A stretch of 64,000 bases of DNA from Ichthyophis bannanicus (Eukaryota > Chordata > Amphibia > Gymnophiona > Ichthyophiidae): the NCBI GenBank assembly GCA_033557465.1, contig CM066033.1, positions 907,768,808 through 907,832,807 of the forward strand. The letters are read 5' to 3'. Positions 33,560 through 44,886 of the stretch are shown piece by piece (the stretch's first letter is position 1; each line of letters begins with the position of its first letter). Under the pieces are notes generated by a model that had not been told where the DNA came from, did not search any database, and was given only the letters and a program-made list of their open reading frames with translations. The position numbers were made by a program, and so were the translations under genes.

Positions 33560-33632
33560 CACACTGGGGACTTGAACCCATGCTGCCTGTAAGAGCGGTG
33601 AGTACACTAACCATTGTGCTACAGCTCTGTTT
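33560..33632 (-). repeat. tRNA-like module, inverted, copy 2
   Basis: The complement has GCTGTAGCACAATGGTTAGT (A box TAGCACAATGG), then GGGTTCAAGTCCCC (B box). Box spacing is tRNA-like. Confidence 0.7.
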
Positions 33633-34344
33633 CAGTGATTTGTGTCTGTACGCCTTCATACGATTAACGCGCAGTAACGCGCCACGGCGCCCTGTAACGC
33701 TTGTTAGTTTTTGGAACGCGCGTTAGTGGTTACAATGTCCCGCCCATGTCCTTTTTTGGCTTTCCTTTCACTAACGCGGCTCCTAACGCGATTTGCACTA
33801 ACGCAGTTTAGTAAACATACCCCATAGTGTTCAATAAACAGATGTGTTTTCAGTCGGGTGTGGAACTCTTTTAAGTTTGTAGTTGAATGTATTTTCGAAG
33901 GAAGGGAGGTCCATGAGGTCGGGGCATAGAGAGAAAGGGCTCTATTAGAGGTTGCGTGGGTGCATCATGGAGCCAATGGTGGGCAGGATAGTAAATTTTG
34001 ATTGGCTTTCCTCCTGGCTCTGTTGCTTGGGGGTGTGAGAATGAGAGGTTGGAGTATTTCTGCTGAAAGGTTGTGGAGGATTTTGAATATGGTTAGTGAT
34101 GCCTTATATTTAATCTTCATGTGAATGGGGAACCAGTGGAGTTGTTTTAAGATGGGGTAATGTGGGAGCGTTGAGAGACCCCGGTGATGATCCTGAAAGC
34201 AGTATTTTGTGCCAGTTGTAGAGGTAGTAATTTTGGATCTGTAAACCATGTAAACGCCTTTCCAATATCGGGCCCTCTGAGTTTAAAATGGAAATCTATG
34301 GTGCAGGGAGAGGAGAATAATAGCTTACCCACAATGACTAGCAG

Positions 34345-34941
34345 TCCTTAGGGATGACCAATAGGATTAAAATATACTGTACCTTCTGAATTATGGAATA
34401 AATGCAGGGAAACTCCATTGAGACAAGAGGGAATGGCTGACATGCACTATTCAACCTATCAGATTAAAGATTACATGAGCTTTGCAGATGCCAGAGTTAC
34501 CTTTAGGCAACACAGGTTACAGGATGTCAGTATAATGCAAAACAAAAACATAACCTGTGCAGACAGAACACCTATTCCTTTTTAAATATACCACTGCCAT
34601 AAACACACCCACAACCACACCCACACCCACACCCACACCCAGCCCTTTTACAAAATTTTTGTAAGAATGCATTTCCAAAGCCGTGCTTCTGCATACTTTC
34701 CCTACTTTTTTTCACTAAGCTTAGACCCAGCTGTTGTTTCCATTTACTTAGACAATTTTTGTACAGCCTTGCAATGAAGGAGATAATTTTATAAATCTTT
34801 TCTGCATGTAACATGCTGATTTATACACATAAAAGGCCTCTTATAAATGTGCAGTATGCTTAAGAGTAGGTGTGGTCAGGAATGGAGTGTGGGCAGAGCA
34901 TGGGTGTAGTTGCAGTTTACAACTATATACATATGCACTAA
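34345..34941. other. Unique interval with (CCCACA)n microsatellite
   Basis: No gene. Holds a short CCCACA repeat at 34605-34640, otherwise unremarkable. Confidence 0.5.
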
Positions 34942-35328
34942 GAAACATGTTTACTAAGCTGTGCTAAGAGTTAGTGTGCAGTTTAGCACATGCCAAATGT
35001 GACACACTAGCCATCAATGCAAGGCGCCATAGTAAAACACATGCTAACTCCTTAGCACCTGATGGGGTGGGGAATGGGGGTGGTTAGGGGTGGAACATGG
35101 GCAATCAGCACAGGTAACATTGGTGCATGCTGACCAAGACTGATGCCCTTAGTGTAGGTACACTTACTGCCTCCTCAAGGGGTGGTGGTAAGTGCACCCA
35201 CATGCCAGTGTGCGTGGTGCCACATGGCTGCACATGCCAGGCATACCTCCAACAATTAGTGCAGGCTGCCTCGCTAATTCTGGGCCTTGATTTCACTCAA
35301 ATGAAGCATCTGTTAGTAAACATGCCCC
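34942..35328. mobile_element. MITE family C, complete
   Basis: Left end GAAACATGTTTACTAAGCTG after TAA (34939-34941); right end GTTAGTAAACATGCCCC followed by TAC. The interior alternates GTTAGTGTGCAG/GTTTAGCACATG and CTCAAGGGGTGGTGGTAAGT. About 387 bp, no gene. TAA-like flanks suggest PIF/Harbinger mobilisation. Confidence 0.75.
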
Positions 35329-35640
35329 TACTGCTACTGAGCAGTGTAAATGTTCACATCTTCAATGTAGGTCTGAGTTCTGCAAGATTTGTGTTAATGT
35401 TTATAAAGCTACATATGTGCCTAAATGTATTCCTTTATTATTACAATACTATGTGTAAGTATAAACATGAATCCCATGACTTTATTGATCTGATGATGTC
35501 ATCTGTAGCCTCCATGAGTATATAAGGTGATACCTAGAGGGACAGAGCTAGGTTTTTTTTATTTGCTCTTTTGGTGAGGATGAGAGAGAAGAGTGAGGGG
35601 CCATTTTGTAGTGGATGAAGAAAACAGACCACAATACCGC
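35329..35640. other. Unique interval
   Basis: No gene recognised. Confidence 0.3.
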
Positions 35641-35644
35641 ACTT

Positions 35645-35720
35645 GGAGTGGAGAAGTAGCCTAATGGTAAGAGCAGAGGCTAAGAAGCAACATTCAAATC
35701 TTGAGCAAGTCGCAATTTCC
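35645..35720 (+). repeat. tRNA-derived SINE head, isolated
   Basis: TAGCCTAATGG (about 35655-35665) followed by TAAGAGCAGAGGC, and ATTCAAATCTTG in the B-box position. It matches the heads at 62400 and, inverted, 53840. Confidence 0.6.
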
Positions 35721-35744
35721 CTTTTTCCTGGAGGGAGACCAAGA

Positions 35745-36216
35745 AATGTATTTATTTATTTATTTAGCATTTCTTCTATGCCGCTTTTCATGGTATCAAA
35801 GCGGTTTACATTGAACTAACTATAATATACATGGAACAAGCTTAAGATTGACATGGAACTATTTACATTGGTAAACAAGCCTAAGATTAACATGAAACAT
35901 ATTTACAAGCCTAAGATTAACATGAAACATATTTACATTTCCTTACTCTGCAGTGTGGACTTTTATTTTGTTTTATTGTACACCGCTTAATGCTTTGGCC
36001 ATAGCGGTCTATCGGTCTATAGCGGTCTATCAAGTGTTTTAATAAAGATAAAGATATAGGTTCGGAGGGAGTGGTCAAATTAAATCATGGTAGGGGAATG
36101 GGATATTCACATACAGGGAACGCTATACACAAGGTATGGGAGGCTTGTGTTGGAGAGTCTACGTGACATTTCAAAATAATTCTTTGAAGAGGTGCGTTTT
36201 AAATTTTTCACTCAGT
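35745..36216 (-). mobile_element. L2-tailed retroposon fragment
   Basis: TTTATTTATTTATTTAGCAT then CCGCTTTTCATGGTATCAAA, AGCGGTTTACA: an L2-type tail in minus orientation, with short tandem duplications (AAGCCTAAGATTAACATG, TAGCGGTCTATC). It adjoins the truncated edge of family G copy 3 at 36217. Confidence 0.65.
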
Positions 36217-38208
36217 CACCCTATCCAGGCTATTCCCACAGTACCTTGCTCCTCATTATGCACATTGGCAGGCCAATACTGGCAATAGTGCTAGCAGTGT
36301 GGGCTGTGGAGGGTGTTGGCAGCCACCACACACTGGATAGACAGACACACACTCCCCACACCTATGCCAGCATTGTGCAACTATAGAGGTGTTGGGCAGT
36401 CCAGGCCACCACACAAGTCCTGGGCACAGTGCAGGCATGGCTATGGTACGCAATACTGTAGGAGTCACTCCCCAGGTTGGTAAACACTGTCAGACACAAG
36501 ACCTGTAGCACACTCCACAGACATCAGAAAGGTTGCTATGATGCAGCTCACTCAGAAAAGTGTACTTAACCTAGGAATTGCTATCTGCCAGTACTCATAG
36601 CAACCTTTTGATAGATGTGTACCATATTCCCCGGGTTTTCATGTTGTCCCTCATGAATATGCATGAGATACATCTGCATACCATGGGGGTGGCGCATAGA
36701 AATGCAGCACAGGCATCTTTATCAGAGGCAGCATGGAACCGGAATGGTGTTTGGCCCTCCAGGACTGCATTTGGGAGACTCTGCTCTAGGTAATGTGCAT
36801 GTTTATAGTGTCTGTGCTCTGTAGGGTAAAATGTAGGTGTCTTGGGCATGTTTACGTCATCTGCAATAAAGGTGCTCTCTGTATTAGCACGTTGTAGTAG
36901 TGGGTAAAATATGGGGACTGGGTTGGCAGGAACCACAGCTGGGACTTGAATCTGTGACCTTCTGCTTTTGAATACACTGGTTTTGTACACTGCACCACCT
37001 TGTTGTCACAGAGTCAGTACATTCCTTGGTGATACCATGACTGTTCATCAGACAGGGCCCATCTGTTGCAGTGCACGGCACCCACCTACACAGGGCTAGG
37101 CCACGGTCTGCTCTGGGCAGCAGCCACTGCCTCCTCCACCACCATTATCCCTCAGCCACCATGCTGACATGCCCTTCTGCTGGTGGTGCTGGTGGTGCGC
37201 AGTCTCGGGCCATCCAGTGTGCAGGTAGGCGGCTGCCTATGGTGCGGGTTCTGGGGTAGCGGTGCCTGCATAGGTGTCCACGCTTCCCCCCAGCACCGCC
37301 TGCCAATGTTCCGTGCCCTTGGGGGTAGCTACTGGGTACTATCCCCTGTGACACTGTGGGAAACACAGTCATGCCCATGTTGGGCCTTCAGCAGTTGCTG
37401 TCTGACTGCTCTGCTGCTTCAGCATTCGTATGGGCCACCTAGGCATCGCCCTAGTCCGCACTGTGGCCCAGCTGCACCACAGCATGTGCCGCCTGCGGCC
37501 CTCTGTATCCCCTTCTCCGGCATCTGTCCAGTTGCCATTCCGACATACCCGCCCTGATGTTGCGGGACATGTGCACGCCATAGGAACCCTGTCCGATGGT
37601 GGGGAAAACCCTGAGCAGCGCTATTTCACTGTGGGCTCATTCACCTTATATGGGGACGGATTATAGACCCTTCCACGATTTATATCTGTTCTATGGAGCT
37701 TACTCGGGGGGGGGAGGGGTTGATATTTCTCATTGATACCACTATTGGCCAGCTTGGTTATGGTTTTTTTCCAGTTTGTTGGGGTCATTTTCAGTGTTTA
37801 TGTGCCCTTTTGTTCTGTGCACATGTATCACACTTATCACTTGTTTTTGGTTTCCCTTCCTGGGCTGTACATTGCTGACACTGAAATGGTTTCTCTCCCC
37901 TGTAATGTGCATTTAACGGCAGGTTTTCATTCGCGTTGGAATTGAACTTTTCAGATCAGCGCGTTAGTGTGAAGGGAGCCTCTCCCCGCCCACTCTCCGC
38001 CCATTGACCCCTTCTCTCCGCCCTCTCTCCACCTTCTGCGGTGTTTTACCGCGCCGCGGGAGTTTACGATCGTTAACTACGATTAACGCGCGTTATGTAA
38101 CGTTAACGATCGTAAGCGTGTCATAACACGCGTTATGATGCGCTTACGATCGTTAACGTTACATAACACGCGTTATGTACGATTACCGCAGTTTAGTAAA
38201 CATACCCC
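36217..38208 (-). mobile_element. Family G copy 3, truncated, inverted relative to copy 4
   Basis: Its right end is CAGTTTAGTAAACATACCCC, preceded by the beta terminus (38040-38195). Proceeding left it matches copy 4 from 40839 to about 42890 almost base for base, apart from a deletion of roughly 165 bp near 36632. The end flank is AAA and the alpha half is missing. A GC-rich block at 37130-37600 is shared only with copy 4. Apparent frames in it are not preserved in both copies. Confidence 0.85.
36945..37010 (-). repeat. tRNA-like module, inverted, copy 3
   Basis: The complement carries GGTGGTGCAGTGTACAAAAC and, further on, AGATTCAAGTCCC near the B-box position. Counterpart of 41940-42005. 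Confidence 0.6.
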
Positions 38209-39765
38209 AAAGTAGCAGAAGAGAGACTGGGATCATTGTGACTGAAAAAATTAAATGCCTAGACAACAAAGGTATAAAAAGTATTTTATTTTTAATGTCT
38301 TAACTGGAATATGTTAACTTAGGGAAATGTGCTGTCTCAGTTCAGTACAAGAGGAAAATAATTTCTTTTTTTATTTTTCCAGTGTTGCCATCATGCAGAG
38401 TTTGACTTCTTGGGGTTCCCTGTTCAATTACTGTCTTTCTATTTCTAATTTATGGTCTTTTGTTTTTGAATTTGGTGAAAGTCTGTCTGTCTTTTTGTTT
38501 TTGTATGTATGACTGAGGTACGGCATTCTGCTAGACTGTAGTTTCTATGTAGTTACAGTACAACCCTACTGGTGAAAATAGTTGTCAATCAACTTGACCA
38601 CAAATCTGTCATAGTGCTTCCTGTTTTCAGCTAGTTGCCTGAGAAAAATAACTCTTTTTCCAAATTTTAAACATGTTCTGTAATTATTTTTAGCTTTTAA
38701 AATCTATTAATGAAAATCTTCCAATCAGATATCTAACTAGTAGTGTCTAATTAATTTTCTCATAGAATCAGCTCTTATAGAATCCTTATGTAAATTATCC
38801 ATTTCTGACAAATGAAAGAGAGAGATTATTATCCCGCATGAGTTGCCTTGGTCGAGGAGAAGACTTGGCTGTTATGGCCACGCTGATGCTGGCTCATTTC
38901 CAAGAGAGATATTAGTTGAGTATTTAGGGCAGATTAGTTAAATAACTCTTTAATTTTGGTGCTGCTTGGTGTTAATTAGCTAAGGTGCAATGCATTCATT
39001 CTGCTGTCAGGAACATACAGTGGGGAAAACTGATGGATGCCTTTAATGGGAAATGTTGTACAGTTGATTTATTGACTAAATCCTGCTGTTAAAATGTTGC
39101 CTTGGATTAGTGTGATGGATGCAGACTGAGGAAATATCATGAGGAAAACTGCAAAGCAACAATCTCTGAATGAGTCTTTCCATGGACTGGTCAGATGGAC
39201 CTTTCCCAGTGAAGACAGACAATCTGCACTACCCCTGCACTACTATCCCCTGAATATTTATGCTTATTGCCACTGCTTTGTAGCCTACAGTATGTGAGGA
39301 AGAAGGTGAAACCTATGTTTATTTAGGAGCTAATTCCTGTACTTGTTTGCATCGCAAAATGGAGCAGAGACTGAGCAGAAAACAACCCCAGTAGACTGAA
39401 AAATGCATACAGAAGCTAAAGCAAGAGAAAATGGTCTGGTCAGAAGCTGAAAGAAAACCATTCAGCTGGGCGAGGAGAGAAAGCCTGACGCACACTAACA
39501 AGAAATAACAAAAGACAAACCGCTGTAAGAAAAATGTCTTCTTTGGGACTCAAACAAGGCACCTTCTCATCTAAAGTTGGTAGCTTGATTGATCAGTCCA
39601 AATGCAAAACAATGTATGAGCAAGATCTTGGTGTATTCCTTCCTCTCCTCAATGTCGGCTCTTTTTTTCTGCTAAAGGGGTTCATTACTTATTCTTACCC
39701 TTTAATAAATGCTAGTCTTGAGCACGTAAGTCTAGGTACTTGCAACTTTTATGTTTCTTCTATTA
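38209..39765. other. Unique AT-rich DNA, possible conserved non-coding element
   Basis: No gene. The stretch 38860-39130 (GTGTTAATTAGCTAAGGTGC, AATGCATTCATTCTGCTGTC, CCTTTAATGGGAAATG) has the repeat-free, TAATTA-containing look of a vertebrate enhancer. This is a visual impression only. Confidence 0.3.
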
Positions 39766-40150
39766 GGAACATGTTTATTAAGTAGCATCACCTGCTAACA
39801 CGGCAGATAGTGCATGCAAAAAGTGCTTTTCTGGGCTTTCTGCAGAAAGCATGTTATCCATATAACTGGGTGGGCTTAGGGCAAATAGTGGGTGTGCCTG
39901 CAATGCGCGGTAACCATGTGCCTCAACAGCATACAGTAACCACAGGATTTGCAGACAGCGCGCGTGCTATTAAAGCTACCACAATGGGTGCTATTAGCAG
40001 CATCTGAGCTGCTGATGGATCATACTTTCTGTATTCTCAGTGTGGTATCTGCTGGGGAAATGCTGTGCATGCTCCCAACTGATACCACATGGCTTTTGAA
40101 GCTAATGCCATGTTATTTGCCATGTTTTTTTGTTTTGTTAGCTGCAAAAG
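39766..40150. mobile_element. Possible MITE family C member
   Basis: After TTA (39763-39765) the sequence reads GGAACATGTTTATTAAGTAG, then AACACGGCAGATAGTGCATG and GC-rich GACAGCGCGCGTGC. The right terminus is not identified. Confidence 0.4.
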
Positions 40151-40173
40151 CTTAACACATAATAGACGCCTAA

Positions 40174-40835
40174 GAGGCCAATTCTGAGATGTGTGTCCCC
40201 AGGCCATCCAGCCATCCAGACATCTGGACAGCCTGGGGATGCACCCAATTCTGCTCCTGCAGGAGCTAGATGTCCCGGTGGGAGCAGTAGCACGTCATAA
40301 GGCCGGGACATCCAGGATGTGCCCTGATTCAGGCAACTTGGACGTCCTGGCACTTACCCGGCTAGCCCAGCCTGGCTCCTGCATGGAGCAGCAGTGGAAT
40401 GGCATCCTGTTGCCATGCCACTGTGGCTCCATACAGGAACCACGATAACCTCCTGAACCCTGAAATCTCCTTTTCCCGCAGCCTAACCCACATTTGGGCC
40501 TTCCATGGCCAGGGCGGACTGCGGGAATCCCCCTGCACCCCCTCACCTGCTTTTGGGACCCTGGCTCCAGCATGCCCGACGTCCAGGGGTACTTATTCCA
40601 CCTCCGAGGAGGAATAAGTCCCCCGTCTACATTGCAGACCTCTGAATCAGCCCTGTACGTCCAGGGTCAGTCTCCCACTGCCCGTCTTTGCTCCTCTCTC
40701 AGCCCATCCCCTCCTCTCTCAGCCCATCCCCTCATGCCCACGAACAGAGCTCCACGCACAAGTCGGCTATATGTGCGGGGAGCTCCGTCCCCACAAGTGC
40801 GATCCAGGCGCTAAACGAGGATCAGAATGACTCCC
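40174..40835. mobile_element. TIR element B3, chained to family G copy 4
   Basis: Left end GAGGCCAATTCTGAGATG after TAA (40171-40173); right end GGATCAGAATGACTCCC followed by TTA (40836-40838). The interior resembles B1: CATCCAGGATGTGCCC, GGCTCCTGCATGGAGCAGCA hairpins, and CTTATTCCACCTCCGAGG. The TTA also serves as the target duplication of copy 4. Confidence 0.7.
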
Positions 40836-40854
40836 TTAGGGGTATGTTTACTAA

Positions 40855-40990
40855 ACTGCGGTAATCGTACATAACGCGCGTTATGTAATGTTAACGATCG
40901 TAAGCACATCATAACGCGCGTTATGCTGTGCTTACGATCGTTAACGTTACATAACGCGCGTTATGATGCGCTAACGATCGTAATGCCCCG
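40855..40990. repeat. CpG-rich palindromic terminus of copy 4
   Basis: Repeats of CATAACGCGCGTTATG and GTTAACGATCGTAAG pair with their complements (TTACGATCGTTAACGTTAC, ATAACGCGCGTTATG). The same array, inverted, ends copy 3. Confidence 0.9.
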
Positions 40991-41939
40991 CGGTGCTGAA
41001 TTCCAACGCGAATGAAAACCTGCCGTTAAATGCACATTACAGGGGAGAGAGACCAGTTCAGCGTCAGCAATGTACAGCCCAGGCAGGGAAACAAAAAAAA
41101 GTGATAAGTGTGATACATCTGCACAGAACAAAAGGGCACAGAAACACTGAAAATGACCCCAACAAACTGGAAAAAAACCATAACCAAGCTGGCCAATAGT
41201 GGTATCAATGAGAAACATCAACCTCTCCCCCCCCCCCCCCGAGTAAGCTCCATAGAAAAGATAAATCTTGGAAGGGTCTATACTCTGTCCCCATACAAGG
41301 TGAAGGAGCCTACAGTGAAATACACTGCTCAGGGTTTCCCCCACAATCGGACAGGGTTCCTATGGCGTTCACATGTCCCGCAACATCAGGGTGGGCATGT
41401 CAGAATGGCAACTGGACAGATGCCAGAGAAGGGGATACAGAGGGCCGCAGGCGGCACATGCTGTGATGGAGCTGGGCCACAGTGCGGATTAGGGTGATGC
41501 CTAGGCGGCCCATACGAATGCTGAAACAGCAGAGCAGCCAGACAGCAACTGCTGAAGGCCCAACATGGGCACGAGCGTGTTTCCCACAGTGTCACAGGGG
41601 ATAGTACCCAACAGCTACCCCCAAGGGCATGGAACATTGGCAGGCGGGGCTGGGAGGAGCGTGGACATCTATGCAGGCACCCCTACCCCAGAACCCACAC
41701 CATAGGCAGCCGCCTACCTGCACACTGGATGGCCTGAGACTGCGCACCACCAGCACCACCAGCAGAAGGGCATGTCAGCATGGTGGCTGAGGGATACTGG
41801 TGGTGGAAGGGGCAGTGGCAGCTGCCCAGAGCAGACCATGGCCTAGCCCTGTGTAGGTGGGTGCCGTGTACTGCAATAGACGGGCCCCGTCTGACGGACA
41901 GTCATGGTATCACCAAGGAATGTACTGACTCTGTGACAC

Positions 41940-42005
41940 CAAGGTGGTGCAGTGCACAAAACCAGTGTATGCAAAAGCAGAAGGTCACAGGTTCAAGTCC
42001 CAGCT
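41940..42005 (+). repeat. tRNA-like module in copy 4
   Basis: B box GGTTCAAGTCC at 41990-42000, with GTGGTGCAGTGCAC about 40 bases upstream as a weak A box. Confidence 0.65.
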
Positions 42006-43954
42006 GTGGTTCCTGCCAACCCAGTCCCCATATTTTACCCACTACTACAACGTGCTAATACAGACAGCACCTATATTGCAGATGACGTAAACATGCCCAA
42101 GACACCTACATTTTACCCTACAGAGCACGGACCCCATAAACATGCACATTACCTAGAGCAGAGTCTCCCAAATGCAGTCCTGGAGGGCCAAACACCATTC
42201 CGGTTCCATTCTGCCTCTGATAAAGATGCCTGTGCTGCATTTCTATGCGCCACCCCCATGGTATGCAGATATATCTCATGCATATTCATGAGGGACAACA
42301 TGAAAACGCGAACAGTATTTTGCACCACAGGACTGGAGTTGGGAACCTCTGCCGTAAAGCAGCAGCCAACAGGGGCAGACACACCCGCACCAACAGGCCC
42401 CATTATCCAAAGCCTCCTGGAGAGGCAGGACATTGGGCTCTGCGTGCATCTCCCAATACTAGCACTTGCATACCTTAGTAATGACACCCTAAACCTGGGA
42501 ATATGGTACACATCTTTAAAAAGGTTGCTATGATTACTGGCAGATAGCAATTCCTAGGTTAAGTACAATATTCTGAGTGAGCTGCTTCATAGCAACCTTT
42601 CTGATGTCTGTGGAGTGTGCTACAGGTCTTGTGTCTGACAGTGTTTACCAACCTGGGGAGTGACTCCTACAGTATTGCGTACCATAGCCATGCCTGCACT
42701 GTGCCCAGGACTTGTGTGGTGGCCTGGGCTGCCCAACACCTCTATAGTTGCACAATGCTGGCATAGGTGTGGGGAGTGTGTGTCTGTCTATCCAGTGTGT
42801 GGTGGCTGCCAACACCCTCCACAGCCCACACTGCTAGCACTGTTGCCAGTATTGGCCTGCCAATGTGCATAATGAGGAGCAAGGTACCATGGGTATAGCC
42901 CGGACAGGGTGGCCTGGCCAGGATGCATCTGCACAGGGCATAGGGCACTGGCTGGGATATTGTAGTGCCCGGCCACCACCTGCACAGACAGGGTGGCCAC
43001 AGCATGTTCTGCTGGGAGATCATTCTCACCCTGACTGAGCAGTGACCATGGCATGGCTAGGCTCCCCCATAGTGCTGTATAGTATTTCTCTCATGTGATA
43101 TTTATGGGTTCCATTTTTGGGCCCAATCACTGACTTATCTGCTTGGTGTGTATGCTGACATCCCAGTTCTGGGTGCATGCATCTTCTCCAGGAACATGCC
43201 CTATGGACTAGCTATCAGACCGTCTGCAACTAGTATGTGTCTTGCTGGAACACTTTGCAGGGTGCAGTGGCTGCATGCTTGCTGCAGGAGAATATCAGAT
43301 TGTGGTGGGGTGCAGCTGAGTATTTCTGGGCCTAATGTCTGTCTGCTATTGCTTTATAGATGTGTACAGATCTGCATTGACTGCTCTGTGGGGTGTCTGT
43401 TTCCCAGCAGGACTGCGGTTGGTGGTCCCCTTTACTGCTGCCATGCAGGGATGTAAAACATGGATCTGTTGGTGGGAGACCCTGTTTCCCACCCACAGCC
43501 CCAGAGTGTGGTGATACATAATCTGCCTAGAGGTCCATAAGGGTTAAACCTGACTGAGAAATACAGATGTATCCAAGGTGTGGCTGCAGGAACTACCTAT
43601 CTCACATACTAACACTGCTGGGGACCTACAGTATGGCCTATTTCTGCCATGGAAGGTGCTGTGGACCTGGTGCTGGGCGCCCCACTGCACCCTCAGGGTG
43701 AGCACAGTACCCGCACAATGTGACAGTGTGTAGCTACTCTGTGCCAGTAACACACATGGTCAGTTCCCCCAAACAGGCCGAGGTGCTGTGGGGGTGCATA
43801 CCTCATCTTGTGTTCATCTGTAGATGGCTGATTTGCATGTGCAGTGCATCATGGGTACGGGTGGGCTAACCCTATCCTGGTGACCACAGCAGGCTGTTTG
43901 TGTGGTGACGTGCAGTCCTTCTGCAGCCAGCCAGGGGTTTGCTAGCAGCTATAG

Positions 43955-44020
43955 AGCTATAGCCCACTGGTTATTTCACTGCCTGTAGAGCCAGAGGTCA
44001 TGGGTTCAAACCCACAGTGG
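43955..44020 (+). repeat. tRNA-like module with consensus boxes, copy 4
   Basis: A box TAGCCCACTGG (43960-43970) and B box GGTTCAAACCC (44003-44013), inside a T-arm-like TGGGTTCAAACCCA palindrome. Box spacing is that of a tRNA gene. It lacks a convincing acceptor stem. Confidence 0.75.
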
Positions 44021-44087
44021 GGTTATTTGAAAGGCTGTCCAAAGCATTATCTATTTTTAATGTACATTAGTGCTGCCAGCAAAAACA

Positions 44088-44315
44088 CCCTCAGCGTACT
44101 GTACCCATAAGGTGCCTCAGAGGGTGCTTTATAGGGCGCCCTATAGGGCACCTTATGGTTACCGTCCATATAAGGTGCACTATACGGTATCCTATGGAGC
44201 GACTTATAGGGTGCCCTATAGGGGACATTATAGGGTGCCGTGGAGGACAGTGCACTTTATAAAGTGCCCTATGGAGTGCCTTATAGGGTGCCTTATGCAG
44301 CACCTTAGGTTACGG
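44088..44315. repeat. 12-bp palindromic array, copy 4, first block
   Basis: CATAAGGTGCCTCAGAGGGT, GCTTTATAGGGCGCCCTATA and so on, with alternating CTATAGGG and CCTTATAAGG-like half-sites at a step of about 12 bp. Confidence 0.85.
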
Positions 44316-44397
44316 CACGTGAGGGCAGCAATTAATAAAATACAAATAAAGTGCCACAGGAAACAATACTTACATGTCAAAGCTGATGCCTCAGCCA

Positions 44398-44472
44398 GCC
44401 TTAGGCACACTGGGGATCCAACTCATGACCCCTGTATCATCAGTCCATGCCTTAACCATTGTGCTACACTGC
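44398..44472 (-). repeat. tRNA-like module, inverted, copy 4
   Basis: The complement contains GTAGCACAATGGTTAAGGCA (A box) and, about 40 bases on, GAGTTGGATCCCC (B-box-like, two changes). Confidence 0.65.
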
Positions 44473-44564
44473 TGTTCCTCCTTGCATGTCAGCGCACCTA
44501 CTTAAGATTTCCATGCGTTTAAATGCACAGTGCTGCCATCAAAAACAGTGCTATGACCTTGCTG

Positions 44565-44700
44565 TGCCTCATAGGGCACCCTATATGGCACCCTATAGGC
44601 CACCCTTTAAGGAACATTGTAGGGTGCCGTGGTGGACAGTGCACTTTAAAATGTGCCCTCTGGGGTACCTTATGGGGTGCCTTATGCAGCACCTTATGTT
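44565..44700. repeat. 12-bp palindromic array, copy 4, second block
   Basis: CATAGGGCACCCTATATGGC then ACCCTATAGGCCACCC; the same unit as the first block, more diverged. Confidence 0.8.
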
Positions 44701-44816
44701 ACAGCGCTTTGAGAGTGCGTTTGCTAGCAGCAGTAATTAAAATAAAATTAAAAAGCCTCATAATGCAATATTACACATAAATGGTAGTGCCTCAGCCAGG
44801 CTTACTCATTGGGCAC

Positions 44817-44886
44817 AGTGGGGGATTGAACCCATGACCCCTGCACCAGCTGTCAGTGTCTTCACCATTGTACTGCAGCTCTGTTC
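44817..44886 (-). repeat. tRNA-like module next to the alpha terminus, copy 4
   Basis: The complement shows GCTGCAGTACAATGGTGAAG (A-box-like) and GGGTTCAATCCCCC (B-box-like). The equivalent module lies beside the alpha terminus in copy 5 (55133-55193) and in the 11787 fragment. Confidence 0.65.

Larger units (their letters stand above)
30499..33823 (+). mobile_element. Family G copy 2, complete, 3325 bp
   Basis: Left end GGGGGATGTTTACTAAAGTG; right end GTTTAGTAAACATACCCC; flanked by ATA on both sides (30496-30498, 33824-33826). In order: beta terminus with CpG-rich palindromes (30517-30660), the GGCGGAGAGAAGGGGTCAAT block, hairpin 30952-31133, tRNA-like module near 31330, embedded palindromic MITE (31510-31690), central block (32105-33170), ACGCA-rich stretch (33340-33470), inverted tRNA-like module and right terminus. 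The right subterminal region differs from copies 4 and 5. No transposase-like frame. Confidence 0.9.
30110..34340 (-). mobile_element. L2-like LINE, minus strand, split by family G copy 2
   Basis: Two pieces, 30110-30498 and 33824-34340, flank copy 2. The right piece encodes, on minus, an RT C-terminal block (LPLQLAQNTAFRIITGVSQR, ILKQLHWFPIHMKIKYKA, ILHNLSAEILQPLI). The left piece carries the 3' UTR with TATATACCGCTGTATCTACA, the usual CCGC-containing tail. The 3' end is at low coordinates. Both pieces have stops and shifts. Confidence 0.75.

Noticed and set aside
43955..44020. A functional tRNA gene
   Set aside because: A and B boxes are good, but the acceptor and anticodon stems do not pair convincingly and identical modules recur in transposon copies.
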